A DNA stretch of 64,000 nucleotides from Verrucomicrobiota bacterium (GCA_022709905.1 JAKLHY010000003.1:62001-126000); one strand, 5' to 3'; positions 14,432 to 25,147 are shown, numbered from the stretch's first letter. Program-made: numbers and translations. The notes: generated by a model from the letters alone, not told the origin.

Positions 14432-17400
14432 CTATGAATCGGATGGGGCGGTGCTTGCCGGTTTTAGGGGGAGTTCCAGAATGAAAATGGCGCCTTGGCC
14501 GGGGCCATGGCTCGATGCCGTTAGAGAACCCCCCAGTTCTTTGGCCGTGTTAGCTCCATAGTGAAGACCGAAGCCGTGTCCCCCGGGCCGGGCGGAGAAT
14601 CCATGACTGAAGATTTTGAGGAGGTTTTCAGCGGAGATGCCGATACCATTATCCTCGACGGCGATGCGCAATCGGTCATTTTGAGCTGATTGCAGCCGGA
14701 TGGTGACCTGTTTTTCGGGCTGGTCGCTTGCGCCGCAGGCGTAACAGGCGTTTTGAAGCAGGTTAACGAGGATTTGCATCACCTTGTGTTTATCGGTTTC
14801 GATGGGGGGAACCTCTTCGAAATCGCGGACAACCTGAAATGAATGGCGAGAAAAGGCGTTAGCCTGCATTTTAAGGGCATCGTCGATCAGTTCGCTCAGC
14901 ACGACCTTTTCGGTCAGTCCTGCGACGCCGGCGTAGGATTGCTGCATCGCGACAATGCTTTTGATATGATCCACGTTGGTACGGAGGTTTGCCGATTCCG
15001 CGCGCAGATCTTTTTGTTCGGATTCCAGAGTATCGGCCAGGAGGGAAAGGTAAGAAGGCAGTTTAACGCCCTTTTCATCCTCGGAGAGAAACCGGGGCAG
15101 GTCATGGGCATGTTCGTTGAGCAGTCGGACCACCTTGCGAAGATTCGGGGCTTTAGATCTCCCGATTTTCTCGAGCATCAACTCGGCGGAAACGTTGACG
15201 CTATTGAGGACATTGCCCACGTTGTGGAGAACATTAGTGGCAATTTCCGCCATGCCCGCCTGGCGGGAGGTCTCGATCAATTCCTTGTGGACTCGAGCGA
15301 CTTCTTCCTCGGCGCGGATGCGTTCGCTGATTTCGGCCTTGAGCTCGCGGGTTTGACGGTCGACTTGGCGGCGCAGTTGAGTGATCCAGACCAACGCGGC
15401 CAGAAACAGGAGAACTAGGCTGCCGCCCAGAGTCAGAGCCCGCCGGATGGTCCACCAGGATGGCAGTTGGAGGACCACGAGATCATTGGCATCCCGCAGG
15501 TAAAGTTCGAAGGAACTTGGAGGCCGGCCAAATTCAGAGGAAGGATCGCGGTCGGTCACGCAGACCCCCGTCAGGCGAAGGCGAGTGCCCGCGGGAATGG
15601 GTTTCCAGGGAGTGCTGGTGTGGGGCAAGGTGGCACGGAAAAGCCTTTGATTGATTTGAAGATCCAGTTCCCGTTTGTGGTCCAAAAGTCGTTGCCCCAG
15701 GAAGTTGGCCTCCAATTGAACGAGCAGCATCTCGGAGTTGCCGAGATTGATGGATTCCTCGGTGGCCATGAGGGGTTTCGGCGCCTCGTCGAAGCCCAAA
15801 GGTTTGATCCGGGCTGACACCAGGACCGTATGAAAACTTTTCATTTCGGGAAAACCCAGGACTTCGATCCTGTCGCCAGGAGATAGAACAACATTCGTTG
15901 CAGTCGTCGCCTGCAGTCCTTCGTTTTCGTCTTGGAGGAAGACCAGTCCCTGGTGGCAGTAAGTGACCGTGCCTCGAACCTTGAGCTGCTCGAAGAACTG
16001 GGAATTCATATTGAAACTGCCGAGGCTTTTCAGGGTTCGCTCGGGCACCTGGAATGGATCTTCGAGGGGGGGCGTGACCACGGCGACCTGGGCCAGAGAA
16101 GGAGCCTGGAGCCGGATTCCCCGGATCCTGCCGTCGGCGTCAAAGATGGGTTGACAGACGCCGCGCACCCGAATGCGGGCGCCGAGCAGGGCCTGAAAAT
16201 CCTTGGAGTCACCTTCATTGATGCGGACGCCAACCGCCCCGCCTTCCATGCGCACGGTGAACTGAGCGAGCCGGTTGGGATCGTATTCGCTGACCACTCC
16301 ATCCACTTCCAGCCACTGAGCGTCATCTTTGCCGGACATCATTTGAATCCAGGAGTGGCGTTTGGCTTCGGGCAAGAGACTGGGCCCGATGACGGTGATC
16401 TGCCGGGCGGCCACAATCGGGGCAAACTGTCCTGGATCGCTGGCGCCCGCCACCTCAACGCGTGTTCCCGGCAGGAGAGGGCTGGAAGGGCCCCCAGTGG
16501 GTTGTCTCACGTAGATTCCGCCCGTAGCATCCTGGAGAAAGACAGCCGTTGTGTCGTTGTAGGTAATTACGCCCGACAGGATGACTGGATACGCCTTGGC
16601 GGCCTCGGTCCGATTCAATTGTTTGACTTGGATGGCTTGCGTCAGTTGATCCAAGACGGATTGCTGAGCCGTTGCCATCACAGAATCCGGAACCGGCTGG
16701 AATCCGGCATGTCGAAGAACGGGAATTCCCGATGCGCGATCGAGGACACCAATCGCCTCGAGGTGCTGTCCCGGTGTCAAGAGATCGGTCTGGCGGGAGA
16801 AGACGTTTAGATCGTTGGTGCCCGCGCGCAAGCGCAGTTGGTGTCCGGGTTCATGAGATTCGAGCCGGCCACGGATTTTGGTGACCCGTCCCGAAGGAAC
16901 CACATTCCAATTCACGTTCGTTCCGGTCAGCCCGAGCGAGGTGAAGGTGCTCTCCTGGAGGGAAGGAGGCAACAGGTTGAGGTCGTTCCACTCCGAAACC
17001 CACATTAGGCCCGCAACGGAGTGTCCGAGGGGACAGAGCGTGGATTGACAGACGCCCTGCAAACGGACTTTTGCGCCCAGCAATTGCGGTGGCGCTTTGC
17101 GAGGGGGCAGGCAGGCCAGCATCGTTTGGTTGGATTGGACCAGTTCGATGCGGGTGGCATCCTCTGTTTGGGCCAGAAAGGTGACCGTGCCTTCGATTTC
17201 AGCCCGGAAAAGGTCTTGTCGATCCGTCAGCGGTTGGCCGGGGGTGACAGGCCGAGCCGGAGGGATTGAATCCACGCCAGTGAGTTCGATTTCAAAATCG
17301 GCCAGGGAAGGAGGGATCGGAATGGATTGCTCCAGTTCGTCGAGGTTTTTCACGAAGATATTGGTCCAGTATTCACGGGTAATGCGGCCTGTATTGAGTG

Positions 17401-18226
17401 TTGGGGCCGACGGAGAGGTATTCGGGGAGGGAATGGAATCCGGGGACCAGGGGGAAAGGGATTGCCCTGCCAGCACCTCGCGACTGAACTCCGGTCCCTG
17501 CCAGGCGACAGCAAGATGGTCGCCCCCATCGCCATCCAAGTGTCGGACTTCGATATAGCACGGTTGGTTGCGAAGCAGAAAGACAGGCTCGGATTTCTGG
17601 TTGGGTGAATGATCCCAAGCTTCAGGGGCTGTCCAACCGCGAACGAAGCACAAGACGCGGGCTTCTTTGGGGTTTTGGTTTGTGCTGAGCCGTAGTTGAG
17701 CGTCGTCGTCGCTGGCGATCCAAAACGTGTACAAGCCATCGCGGGGGGGATGCAAATAACCAAGGACGCGGCTCACGTAATGGTCTGTCCAATTGGTGGG
17801 ACCTCGAAGGCACGCCAAGGAATCCCGGCCATCGGGCAAGTTGGGAAACGTCGGGTACCGGGCCCTGCTGCCGGCGGTCACCCCCTGGACGCGGACAGCC
17901 TGGCCCAGTTGGAAAATCTGATTTGCAGGGATGGGGCTTAGCCGCAATCCTCCGCTGGCATCTTGAAGAACGAGCCATTTATTCCGAGGATCAACAAAGG
18001 TGATTTGGCCCTCGATCCGTGTCGGCTTTCCGAGTTCGGCTTCAGCGGATGTAAGGAGGCGCAGTTGCGCGCAGTTCGTGATCAGAGGTTGGATTGGGGA
18101 GGCCTTTGAGGCGGCCAGTTCAGCGTGTCCAAGGACCGCAAACAACCATAAGAAGAGGAAGACCCCTGGCGCGCCCCACGAGCGTCTGAGAGGTGGAGTG
18201 AAGACAGGTTCTTCCGAGCTTTTCAT
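14432..18226 (-). CDS. Large sensor histidine kinase with extracytoplasmic PA14 and OB-fold-like repeats
   Basis: 1264 aa from MKSSEEPVF; a frame continuing 70 codons further upstream lacks signal-peptide character. A signal segment at about 18-40 is followed by a PA14-like carbohydrate-binding region (GYLHPPRDGLYTFWIASDDD). Several repeats of about 100 residues each end in a VRLQGVC or IRVRGVCQ strand, resembling OB-fold modules. One membrane segment (LGGSLVLLFLAALVWI) is followed by a coiled coil (QVDRQTRELKAEISERIRAEEEV). The kinase core has an H-box NVLHNVGNVLNS (His near 1001), N-box NLLQNACYA, G1 EDNGIGI and G2 GGHGFGLHYG. The HNVGN-type H-box belongs to the HPK4-like kinases. It probably senses an extracellular glycan. 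No response regulator is adjacent. Confidence 0.85.
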   Translation of the reverse strand: MKSSEEPVFTPPLRRSWGAPGVFLFLWLFAVLGHAELAASKASPIQPLITNCAQLRLLTSAEAELGKPTRIEGQITFVDPRNKWLVLQDASGGLRLSPIPANQIFQLGQAVRVQGVTAGSRARYPTFPNLPDGRDSLACLRGPTNWTDHYVSRVLGYLHPPRDGLYTFWIASDDDAQLRLSTNQNPKEARVLCFVRGWTAPEAWDHSPNQKSEPVFLLRNQPCYIEVRHLDGDGGDHLAVAWQGPEFSREVLAGQSLSPWSPDSIPSPNTSPSAPTLNTGRITREYWTNIFVKNLDELEQSIPIPPSLADFEIELTGVDSIPPARPVTPGQPLTDRQDLFRAEIEGTVTFLAQTEDATRIELVQSNQTMLACLPPRKAPPQLLGAKVRLQGVCQSTLCPLGHSVAGLMWVSEWNDLNLLPPSLQESTFTSLGLTGTNVNWNVVPSGRVTKIRGRLESHEPGHQLRLRAGTNDLNVFSRQTDLLTPGQHLEAIGVLDRASGIPVLRHAGFQPVPDSVMATAQQSVLDQLTQAIQVKQLNRTEAAKAYPVILSGVITYNDTTAVFLQDATGGIYVRQPTGGPSSPLLPGTRVEVAGASDPGQFAPIVAARQITVIGPSLLPEAKRHSWIQMMSGKDDAQWLEVDGVVSEYDPNRLAQFTVRMEGGAVGVRINEGDSKDFQALLGARIRVRGVCQPIFDADGRIRGIRLQAPSLAQVAVVTPPLEDPFQVPERTLKSLGSFNMNSQFFEQLKVRGTVTYCHQGLVFLQDENEGLQATTATNVVLSPGDRIEVLGFPEMKSFHTVLVSARIKPLGFDEAPKPLMATEESINLGNSEMLLVQLEANFLGQRLLDHKRELDLQINQRLFRATLPHTSTPWKPIPAGTRLRLTGVCVTDRDPSSEFGRPPSSFELYLRDANDLVVLQLPSWWTIRRALTLGGSLVLLFLAALVWITQLRRQVDRQTRELKAEISERIRAEEEVARVHKELIETSRQAGMAEIATNVLHNVGNVLNSVNVSAELMLEKIGRSKAPNLRKVVRLLNEHAHDLPRFLSEDEKGVKLPSYLSLLADTLESEQKDLRAESANLRTNVDHIKSIVAMQQSYAGVAGLTEKVVLSELIDDALKMQANAFSRHSFQVVRDFEEVPPIETDKHKVMQILVNLLQNACYACGASDQPEKQVTIRLQSAQNDRLRIAVEDNGIGISAENLLKIFSHGFSARPGGHGFGLHYGANTAKELGGSLTASSHGPGQGAIFILELPLKPASTAPSDS

Positions 18227-18493
18227 TCGGCTTCTTACGAGGGGGGTGGCAGCGCTGGGAGCGTGAAGTGCGGATTTCGCCGGATCAAAACTCGCATCAA
18301 GTTGGGCCGGCATACGATTTGTCCGCGGTTCATAAAGGCAGGCAGCATAATCCGTGTAGAGAGCGGTCAGCAACGTCAAACCGCCGCCAAGGTCCCTTGA
18401 AATTCGGCCGTGGGTGGCGCGGTTTGCAACTGACAAATCCGAGAATGGGTCTGGCTTGTCGAGCGCGATGGATTGGCATAATTTGATGAACCT

Positions 18494-20638
18494 ATGGTAT
18501 CACGCTTTTTCCGTTCATGGTTGTTAGCGATCGTTCTGACGGGCAGCTCCCTGGAGGCGGCGCAGCAGGCCGGAAGAACGAACAGCACATGGCCCCAAGC
18601 CTACTCGGTTCAACAGGATAATGCCGCGGGATTACTCACTCTGAGCACTCCCTATTACCAGGTCTGGCATGACCTGAAGAGGGGAGGGGGGATCGCGGGA
18701 ATCCGTCTCGTGCACGGCCGCTCCACAAACCTGTTGATCCAGCCCATCGTGGCCAGGATTCGCAATGAGACCGGCGCCCTTTTTGCCGACTGGAATGATG
18801 CCAAGAGCCGAATCTCCCGACGACGAGACGACTTGACGGAAATTGTCACGATCGAATCGCGCCTCCTGGATGAGCGCAAGCGCGAGTCGGGGATCCAGCT
18901 CAAGACGGTCTATGAATACCATTGGGGCTACATCAAGATTCGCAGGGAATTCACCTGTGTGAATGACGCCTTTCGGGCGCTTGAGCTTTGTCCGTTGTTC
19001 ACGGTCCTGATTCCCAGCCTGAGCGAGTATGGTTTTCGAGAGGGGACTACGGAAAAGGAGGGTGTGCCTCCCTTCGCATTTGGCAGCAATCGATGGGGAA
19101 AAACGGGCGACCGAAATTCCTCCGCTCCTTTTCTCGACACTCCGCATATTCCCCGTTCGATACTGGTTGCCGATCCTGGGATCGAGGGATTGGAGTGGTT
19201 CCAGAGTTCCGATCTCTGGCAATGGGATTCCCAACTGACCGGTAACCGCGGCCAGGGCCGGTGTTGGTTTGAATCGAGCCGGGACTCGTCGGGTCTTGTC
19301 CTGTCCATTTCGCCTCTTCACCGCTCCCAAAACGCAGTCGTATTGCCCAAGAGGAGTGTGTTTGATTTTTATTTGGGCATTCCGATCCTTGAGGGACATG
19401 CTTCGAGGCCCTGGTTCCACGCCTCGTTCAATCGGAATCGAGGAGAATGGGTTTCGAACGATCAGATTCAACAATGGGCCAGGAGCGGCATTCAAACCGT
19501 TCATTGCCACAACGACGGCGACTATTACCACGACGGGCTTTTCTGGCGCGACGGTTCGTATCCCCCTTATCCCGACATGACGAATTACGACCGGGTGATC
19601 ACGGGCTGTCAACAGGCCGGCATCCGCGTTGCCACCTACTTCTCGAACAAAGAACTGCATCCCAGCACCCCGGAATTTCTTGAGCACGGCCAGAAATGGG
19701 CTCGGAAAGATAGCCAGGGCAAGATCCAGCACAATTTCTATCGCGGAACCAACGAATTTGGAGTTCAAATGTGTCTCAAATCTGGCTGGCTCGATTTCCT
19801 GAAGCGTTCGATTGACCGCGTCCTCAAGAATCACCCCTTGAACGGGGTTTATTACGACTGGAATGTGCCCCTCCACTGCTACAATGGGCTGCACGGGGAG
19901 AAGCGTATTGGCGAAGCGGCCTCAGGTCACTGGGACATCGATGAGTTGCTGGATCTGATGGAGTGGACCCGTCGTCGGGTTGGCCCGAGTGGACTGGTCA
20001 TTGTGCATAACACCACGACGCCGATGTTTGCCCTGGAGAATTTCTCGGATCATGTCGTGGCGAACGAATGGGGTTATGGGAAATGGAAGGAGCCGGGCCC
20101 GGACTTGAGGGATCTTCCCCTGGAATGGTCGCTGGTGGGGGCGCGATCCCGAGGGGTGATCAGTTATGGCCAACTGGATGCGCAATCGCCGAGGCGTCTG
20201 CATCGGCTGTTCGCGATGGAGGCCCTGCTGGCCGGGGTCACTCCCTGGCCGGCAAATGCCGAGACGCTTGATCTCTTTTCCGTCCTGAAACCGCTGGGCG
20301 ATATTGAAGCTTACCGCTTTTTGGATTGGCGAAACGAGGCGGTGATTCTCAAGGGCGCACGCTGTGCTTCTGCGGTCTACAGCAAGCCCGGTATGTCCTA
20401 TATTATCCTTGCCAACCTTGAGAAGACACCTCAGGAGATCGGATGCGTCGTGCGCCCGGCCAAATTGCCTTGCCCGTTGAGCGCAATCCAAGCCGCCGTT
20501 TGGCATCCCCACACGCTTGGGAACAATGCTGGATCGCAAAAAAAGGAGCTTTCCAGCGTGGAGATCGCCCGGTTAACCCGCGATGGAATCCAGGTGACCA
20601 TACCGGGGGACGGCGCAGTCCTGCTTGAGATTCGCTGA
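18494..20638 (+). CDS. Secreted glycosidase-like protein (beta-sandwich plus TIM-barrel)
   Basis: 714 aa with a signal peptide (SWLLAIVLTGSSLEAAQQAG). Residues 40-330 are beta-rich, like the N-terminal sandwich of many glycoside hydrolases. Residues 330-620 read as a barrel: WARSGIQTVHCHNDGDYYHDG, QQAGIRVATYFSNKELHPST, HPLNGVYYDWNVPLHCYNG, RRVGPSGLVIVHNTT and FSDHVVANEWGYG. The last 90 residues look like a C-terminal beta domain. The layout resembles DUF6259-type proteins. The Asp in YYDWN and the Glu in ANEWG are plausible catalytic residues. The EC class cannot be set. It is divergent from the large sensor kinase, which may respond to the same glycan. Confidence 0.7.
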   Translation: MVSRFFRSWLLAIVLTGSSLEAAQQAGRTNSTWPQAYSVQQDNAAGLLTLSTPYYQVWHDLKRGGGIAGIRLVHGRSTNLLIQPIVARIRNETGALFADWNDAKSRISRRRDDLTEIVTIESRLLDERKRESGIQLKTVYEYHWGYIKIRREFTCVNDAFRALELCPLFTVLIPSLSEYGFREGTTEKEGVPPFAFGSNRWGKTGDRNSSAPFLDTPHIPRSILVADPGIEGLEWFQSSDLWQWDSQLTGNRGQGRCWFESSRDSSGLVLSISPLHRSQNAVVLPKRSVFDFYLGIPILEGHASRPWFHASFNRNRGEWVSNDQIQQWARSGIQTVHCHNDGDYYHDGLFWRDGSYPPYPDMTNYDRVITGCQQAGIRVATYFSNKELHPSTPEFLEHGQKWARKDSQGKIQHNFYRGTNEFGVQMCLKSGWLDFLKRSIDRVLKNHPLNGVYYDWNVPLHCYNGLHGEKRIGEAASGHWDIDELLDLMEWTRRRVGPSGLVIVHNTTTPMFALENFSDHVVANEWGYGKWKEPGPDLRDLPLEWSLVGARSRGVISYGQLDAQSPRRLHRLFAMEALLAGVTPWPANAETLDLFSVLKPLGDIEAYRFLDWRNEAVILKGARCASAVYSKPGMSYIILANLEKTPQEIGCVVRPAKLPCPLSAIQAAVWHPHTLGNNAGSQKKELSSVEIARLTRDGIQVTIPGDGAVLLEIR

Positions 20639-20870
20639 CAACACCGGCGCGATTGTGGGAACAGGGCCGGAGCTCGATCGAGTCCTCGAATAACCGAAGT
20701 GGTTGTGAATAGAACAAATGACTTCCGCAGCGATTGGGCTGAGCTTCGAACCGGCGTTTTCGCGGGATGCAGGAAAACCGCAGCCCATTGCAGGGATGCG
20801 ACAGCCTCAGCGCCTCGTTCCTGGCCAAAACTCCTGGCCGCAGAATGTATCGTAATTCAAAAACACCGCG

Positions 20871-23800
20871 TTAGGGCTGCAAAACGGCATTAGACCTTAT
20901 CTGGAAGGCACCGCCCTGATTGGTGCCGAGGAACCATCCAGCGCCCAGCCCGTATCTTTGGACGATGGCGCCTTTGAGAGGGGTCTTTTTGCCTGTATCG
21001 GGGTGAAGGATGCTGCCCTGAACCAGACCGGAAGTGGGCGTAATGGTGGCGGTGCATTTCAGCGGATTATCGCCGATAACAACCAGTTGGTTATTGGACC
21101 AACGGATGGGGATCATCTGCGGCTGAGACAGATTACCCGCAAACAGATGCAATCGCCCCTCGGTCCAGTTGAGAGCCGATTGACCGCGGGCCGGTGGATT
21201 GTAGGCCGATCCATTCAAACCGCCCGTGACCAGGAAACCATCGGGATAATACTGATCCGGGCTCGATGAAACGGGCTTGTACCAGGTGAGACTGCCGGAA
21301 ACCTCGCGGGTAACCGGATCTTCGAAATGGCTCCATCCCCACACAAGGCCTTTGCTTGAATACAGGGGAACATAAACGGGGAACCATCCATTATGACCGA
21401 AATTGACCGAGGCGGTAAATGGATTCCCATCGGCCAGGGTGCCAACGAGTTTGATCTTGCCGGTGGTGTTCAAGGAAAGAGATCCCGCCCCAGCTCCGGG
21501 AGGGCTTGACGGGGAGTCCACCGGGTTGAAGTTGGCTAGGAATGTGTAGTTGCCCTTCCATGCGCCCACAGCTTGCTGGCGAAACGACAACAGCTCGGAG
21601 GTGCCTTCTTCGGAGGTGACCTGGCCTCGAATCTGACCGCTTTCGGTCTCGCTGACCACTTGAAGCTCCAATCCCAACGGCGTCAAAGGAGCCGCACGCT
21701 TCACCGAGGTCCTGGCGTGTCCGCTCAGGTCGAACGACAGTCCGCTGAACGGCAAAGATTTCCCCGCGATGATCAGCTTGCCACTGGCAACGCCCTTATC
21801 CGAGACGGTCAGCGTGAAGGATCCAATTCGGGAAGACCCGGGAGTGACCGGCATTGCGCTTGAAGTAAACAAGCCGTTATAGGTGCCTTTCCAAGCGGGG
21901 TATGGATTCGGAACGAAATGGGCTTGAAGCACAAGATTCGATTCCATCCGGAATTTCAAGGTCGGCTGGGATGAGGATATGCTGCCTGTCCAATTCGAAA
22001 ACACCTGTCCAGCGGCAGGAGTCGCCGTGAGCGTGTATTCTTTGCCCAGTTCCAGACGCTGGCCGTTATAGTCGGGTTTAATGACGCCCATTCCAGTGGT
22101 TCCAATGTGAATCCAATCTGCCGCTACCAGGAAAAGACTCATGGTGTTTATAGTGGATTCATTGTTGAATTCATCGATCGCTTTGCATTGAAACTCGTTG
22201 AGACCGACCTCCAGCTGGATGCTGGCGTGCCACACGACAGTGCCTACAGCCGAAACCCAGGGACCCCCGTTCAGGCGAAACAAAACATCCCGGACCTGGC
22301 TGTTATCGGAGGCGATGCCGTGGATGACTGCGGATGGATCCAGAAGCCTCGAGCTGTTAAACGGCGTGGTAGCCTTGACGATGGGGGGAACCGATTCCGG
22401 CAGAACCGTCAGGATTGCAGGTTCGCTGACGACTAATCCGCCCAGGTTGGCGATGACGACGCGATAGTGGCCGGCTTGTGAGACTTGGACAGGTTTCAGG
22501 GTCAGATTGGGACTGGTTTCCAAAGGCAAGATCTCGTCGTTATGCCACCATTGATAGGTTAAGGGGGGAGTGCCTGCCGCTTTGACCGAGAAGGCGGCTG
22601 AATTCCCGGCGGTCGCCGTGACACTGGCCGGTTGTGTGAGGATCGTGGGCGTGGGTAAGATAGGAGTATTGGGCAAGTATTCCACGCGCGACAGCACCCC
22701 TTGTCCGCTTTCGCCGAACGGTTGCCACCAGTCGATAGCCATGGTTTTTTGTTCACGATCGAGATTTCCTTCAACATAGACCGAGACCATGGGTTCGCCA
22801 AAGGCGGCGAAAAAGTGGTTTTCCTGATCCAGGTAAGAGATGGTGCCTTCGTCGTAGGTCGATGGACCCGTCAAATTGAAGTACATGTTGCGATCAGGAA
22901 GGAGAAGACATCGCAGGATTCTGTTATCAGGCAAAACCACACTTCCCCCATAGAGTCCCGATTCGTCGACAAATCGTCCCGAATCAGTCATGCGTTTTGC
23001 CTCGAACTCAAAAACATCGCCGGATGAAAGGCCGGCAGAAGATGGGTTCTGGAAACGAACATGCATGATTCCATCGCCTTCAAGGCGTCCGGAAAAACGA
23101 CCGGGTGACGATTGTTCCGACTTTGCGGGGATGGTCTGAGACCAGGTGCCATCCTTATTGACGTGAGATGCTCCCCAAATGCCGCAGCCAAGGCATCCGA
23201 AGTTGCCTGTGCTGACTCCCGCCAGCGTGACCTTCCAGCCTGTCGAATCAGGTTGCACAAGGAGAGCGGCGGTTCCCGGACCGCCCGAACCCCGACTGAG
23301 ATAATACCCGGAATAAGGGATCGGCCCGAGGCGATCGCGCAGGAACATTTCAGTGGCGGCCGGGGACAGTGCGGGCGTGACGCCTCCGAACGTGTAGCTG
23401 GGCAGAGAATTGGTGAGATAATAGTTCCCACTGAATTTTGGCATCAGATCCCGCAACGGTTTGGCGCCTGAGAAATAATTGCGGGCATAAATGTAGTAAT
23501 CATCGTCTTCGTTGATTTTTACCGGTCGCTGGGTGGAGACGAGGATCTTGATCATCGCATTTCGGAAATGGGCCTCGTCGTTGTAGTCTTCGGATTCCAG
23601 GGTAAACAGGCGTTGGGCGCCCGTCGGGCGGCGGTCCGGGTTCCGGATGAATTCGGAGGCCATGACGTATTGCACGACGGCATTGGAAAAGGCGTTTTGA
23701 GAGGCGGCCAGCGATGCGGAATCGCCACCCTTCAGAAAAGATGGATACTCCTTCAGGAAACGCTGGGCTGTCAGCTGGTCGTTTTTCCCCAAATCAAAAA

Positions 23801-24392
23801 AACGATTAACACTGCCCTTGAAATTGTGCGCATTAAAGGTGTGGCCTAGAAACTCGCCCGCGTATAGCATCGCGCGGATGACCTGGATATCCCCCCAATC
23901 CAACGTCACAGAATAGGACGGCACTTCCGTATCCTTGAGCTGGAGCGTGTAATGGACATCGGAAATTCGGGCAAGATTTCGCTGCGCCGACTGAAGCAAG
24001 GGCACCACTTCGTTGCGGTAGAGGTTGATGGCCTCCTCCGACTTGAAATTGGCGGGCAGAACGATATCGCCATGGGCATCCTCGCGGGCTTGGGCGGTCC
24101 AGTTATAGAGATTCCTGCCTTCCTTTGAAATGCCAAGGCGATCGAGAAAACTGCTGCCGGGCCCTTGTTGGGGAAGCAACAAGAGCGAGGTCGCGGCTTG
24201 CAGGACATTTGCATCCGGATTGTCCGGATTCAACGCCAATGCGCGGGTGAAGTGCGTGTGGGCATCCGTGAGGTTCTTCTGTTCCAGGAGGAGCCGGCCC
24301 GATTCGACCCAGGCTTGGTCTGCGGACAGTTGTCCAAAGCACGGGGGAATCATGGCAAAGAAGCACCAGGTCAGGAGTTGAATCTGTTTCAT
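20871..24392 (-). CDS. Giant secreted protein with TPR, Ig-like and beta-repeat domains
   Basis: 1173 aa with a signal peptide (LLTWCFFAMIPPCFG). A TPR-like stretch (LEQKNLTDAHTHFTRALALN) opens the mature part. Residues 90-360 are helical and unrecognised. An Ig-like module (PASVTATAGNSAAFSVKAAG, then PPLTYQWWHNDE and GHYRVVIANLGG) lies near 600-680, and a further beta module near 690-780. A Listeria-Bacteroides-repeat-like unit follows (YTLTATPAAGQVFSNWTGS). The C-terminal 330 residues hold repeated strand units starting AWKGTYNGLF and AWKGNYTFLA. It is probably exported to the surface. Its start overlaps the stop of the preceding gene by ATGA, so it is translationally coupled to a likely lipoprotein. 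Confidence 0.75.
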   Translation of the reverse strand: MKQIQLLTWCFFAMIPPCFGQLSADQAWVESGRLLLEQKNLTDAHTHFTRALALNPDNPDANVLQAATSLLLLPQQGPGSSFLDRLGISKEGRNLYNWTAQAREDAHGDIVLPANFKSEEAINLYRNEVVPLLQSAQRNLARISDVHYTLQLKDTEVPSYSVTLDWGDIQVIRAMLYAGEFLGHTFNAHNFKGSVNRFFDLGKNDQLTAQRFLKEYPSFLKGGDSASLAASQNAFSNAVVQYVMASEFIRNPDRRPTGAQRLFTLESEDYNDEAHFRNAMIKILVSTQRPVKINEDDDYYIYARNYFSGAKPLRDLMPKFSGNYYLTNSLPSYTFGGVTPALSPAATEMFLRDRLGPIPYSGYYLSRGSGGPGTAALLVQPDSTGWKVTLAGVSTGNFGCLGCGIWGASHVNKDGTWSQTIPAKSEQSSPGRFSGRLEGDGIMHVRFQNPSSAGLSSGDVFEFEAKRMTDSGRFVDESGLYGGSVVLPDNRILRCLLLPDRNMYFNLTGPSTYDEGTISYLDQENHFFAAFGEPMVSVYVEGNLDREQKTMAIDWWQPFGESGQGVLSRVEYLPNTPILPTPTILTQPASVTATAGNSAAFSVKAAGTPPLTYQWWHNDEILPLETSPNLTLKPVQVSQAGHYRVVIANLGGLVVSEPAILTVLPESVPPIVKATTPFNSSRLLDPSAVIHGIASDNSQVRDVLFRLNGGPWVSAVGTVVWHASIQLEVGLNEFQCKAIDEFNNESTINTMSLFLVAADWIHIGTTGMGVIKPDYNGQRLELGKEYTLTATPAAGQVFSNWTGSISSSQPTLKFRMESNLVLQAHFVPNPYPAWKGTYNGLFTSSAMPVTPGSSRIGSFTLTVSDKGVASGKLIIAGKSLPFSGLSFDLSGHARTSVKRAAPLTPLGLELQVVSETESGQIRGQVTSEEGTSELLSFRQQAVGAWKGNYTFLANFNPVDSPSSPPGAGAGSLSLNTTGKIKLVGTLADGNPFTASVNFGHNGWFPVYVPLYSSKGLVWGWSHFEDPVTREVSGSLTWYKPVSSSPDQYYPDGFLVTGGLNGSAYNPPARGQSALNWTEGRLHLFAGNLSQPQMIPIRWSNNQLVVIGDNPLKCTATITPTSGLVQGSILHPDTGKKTPLKGAIVQRYGLGAGWFLGTNQGGAFQIRSNAVLQP

Positions 24393-25006
24393 AGATCGAT
24401 CGGGGATTGTTGGCGTGAAGCGCTCGCAGGGGTATCGGCGAGCAGATCGTATTCGATGGGTTGGTTATTGCGGGTCAAGGACAGGCGCAAATCGGCAGCA
24501 TTACACGATGCCGACAGCTGGCCATGCGCTGCTTCCATGGATTGGGTGCCATACTGGATATGGTCCAATAACAGCGTTGGAGTTATGGAGGTAGGATCTG
24601 GCCGCGCCCGCCGGGCCTGCAAACGGCAGGATCCCGGAGCGCCAACCGTGATCTCCAGTCGCCGAATTTCCCAGGGCACTGTCCCTGCCAGGGAGTTCAG
24701 ACGGTCTGTTAAGTTCCTGAGAAAGTCTCTTAGGCCTTCGGGTTGCCGGATGGTGACATGGACACCCTCCAGGACGAACTTCGGACAGGCGGCGATTTTA
24801 AAGAAACCGAGGCGCCGCGGTTCCGGGGCGGCCTGGTCGATTGTGATCACTGCCACCAAGACAGGTTGTGGCGCCTGTGTGAAGAGAGGGATGACCGCCT
24901 TGCGCAGCTTGATTCCTTCGGCGGCTTGAGCCTGCGGCCAACACCCCAGGCATGCCAGCAGCAGCAATCCCCCCGTTCCCAGGCCGAGCATAGAGATCTT
25001 CTCCAT
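24389..25006 (-). CDS. Probable lipoprotein or secreted protein of unknown function
   Basis: 205 aa from the ATG at 25006, chosen because AAGGA lies 5 bp upstream and the product then begins with a proper signal sequence (MEKISMLGLGTGGLLLLACL). LLAC at residues 16-19 could be a lipobox. The rest is a single alpha-beta region without recognised motifs (LVAVITIDQAAPEPRRLGFF, VHVTIRQPEGLRDFL, LEITVGAPGSCRLQ). The final TGA overlaps the ATG of the giant TPR/Ig protein, so the two probably act together at the cell surface. Confidence 0.6.
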   Translation of the reverse strand: MEKISMLGLGTGGLLLLACLGCWPQAQAAEGIKLRKAVIPLFTQAPQPVLVAVITIDQAAPEPRRLGFFKIAACPKFVLEGVHVTIRQPEGLRDFLRNLTDRLNSLAGTVPWEIRRLEITVGAPGSCRLQARRARPDPTSITPTLLLDHIQYGTQSMEAAHGQLSASCNAADLRLSLTRNNQPIEYDLLADTPASASRQQSPIDL

Positions 25007-25147
25007 CTGGATCCTTGTTCGAAGGTAACTCTGATTAGAGCGGATGATGGAGTGGAAGATAGAGAACCGGGGACCAGCGGCAAGCAAAAAAGCCTGCATC
25101 CGATGCTCTGCATGGGCCGTGTTTCGCCCTTCCCGAGTTCGAACCAC

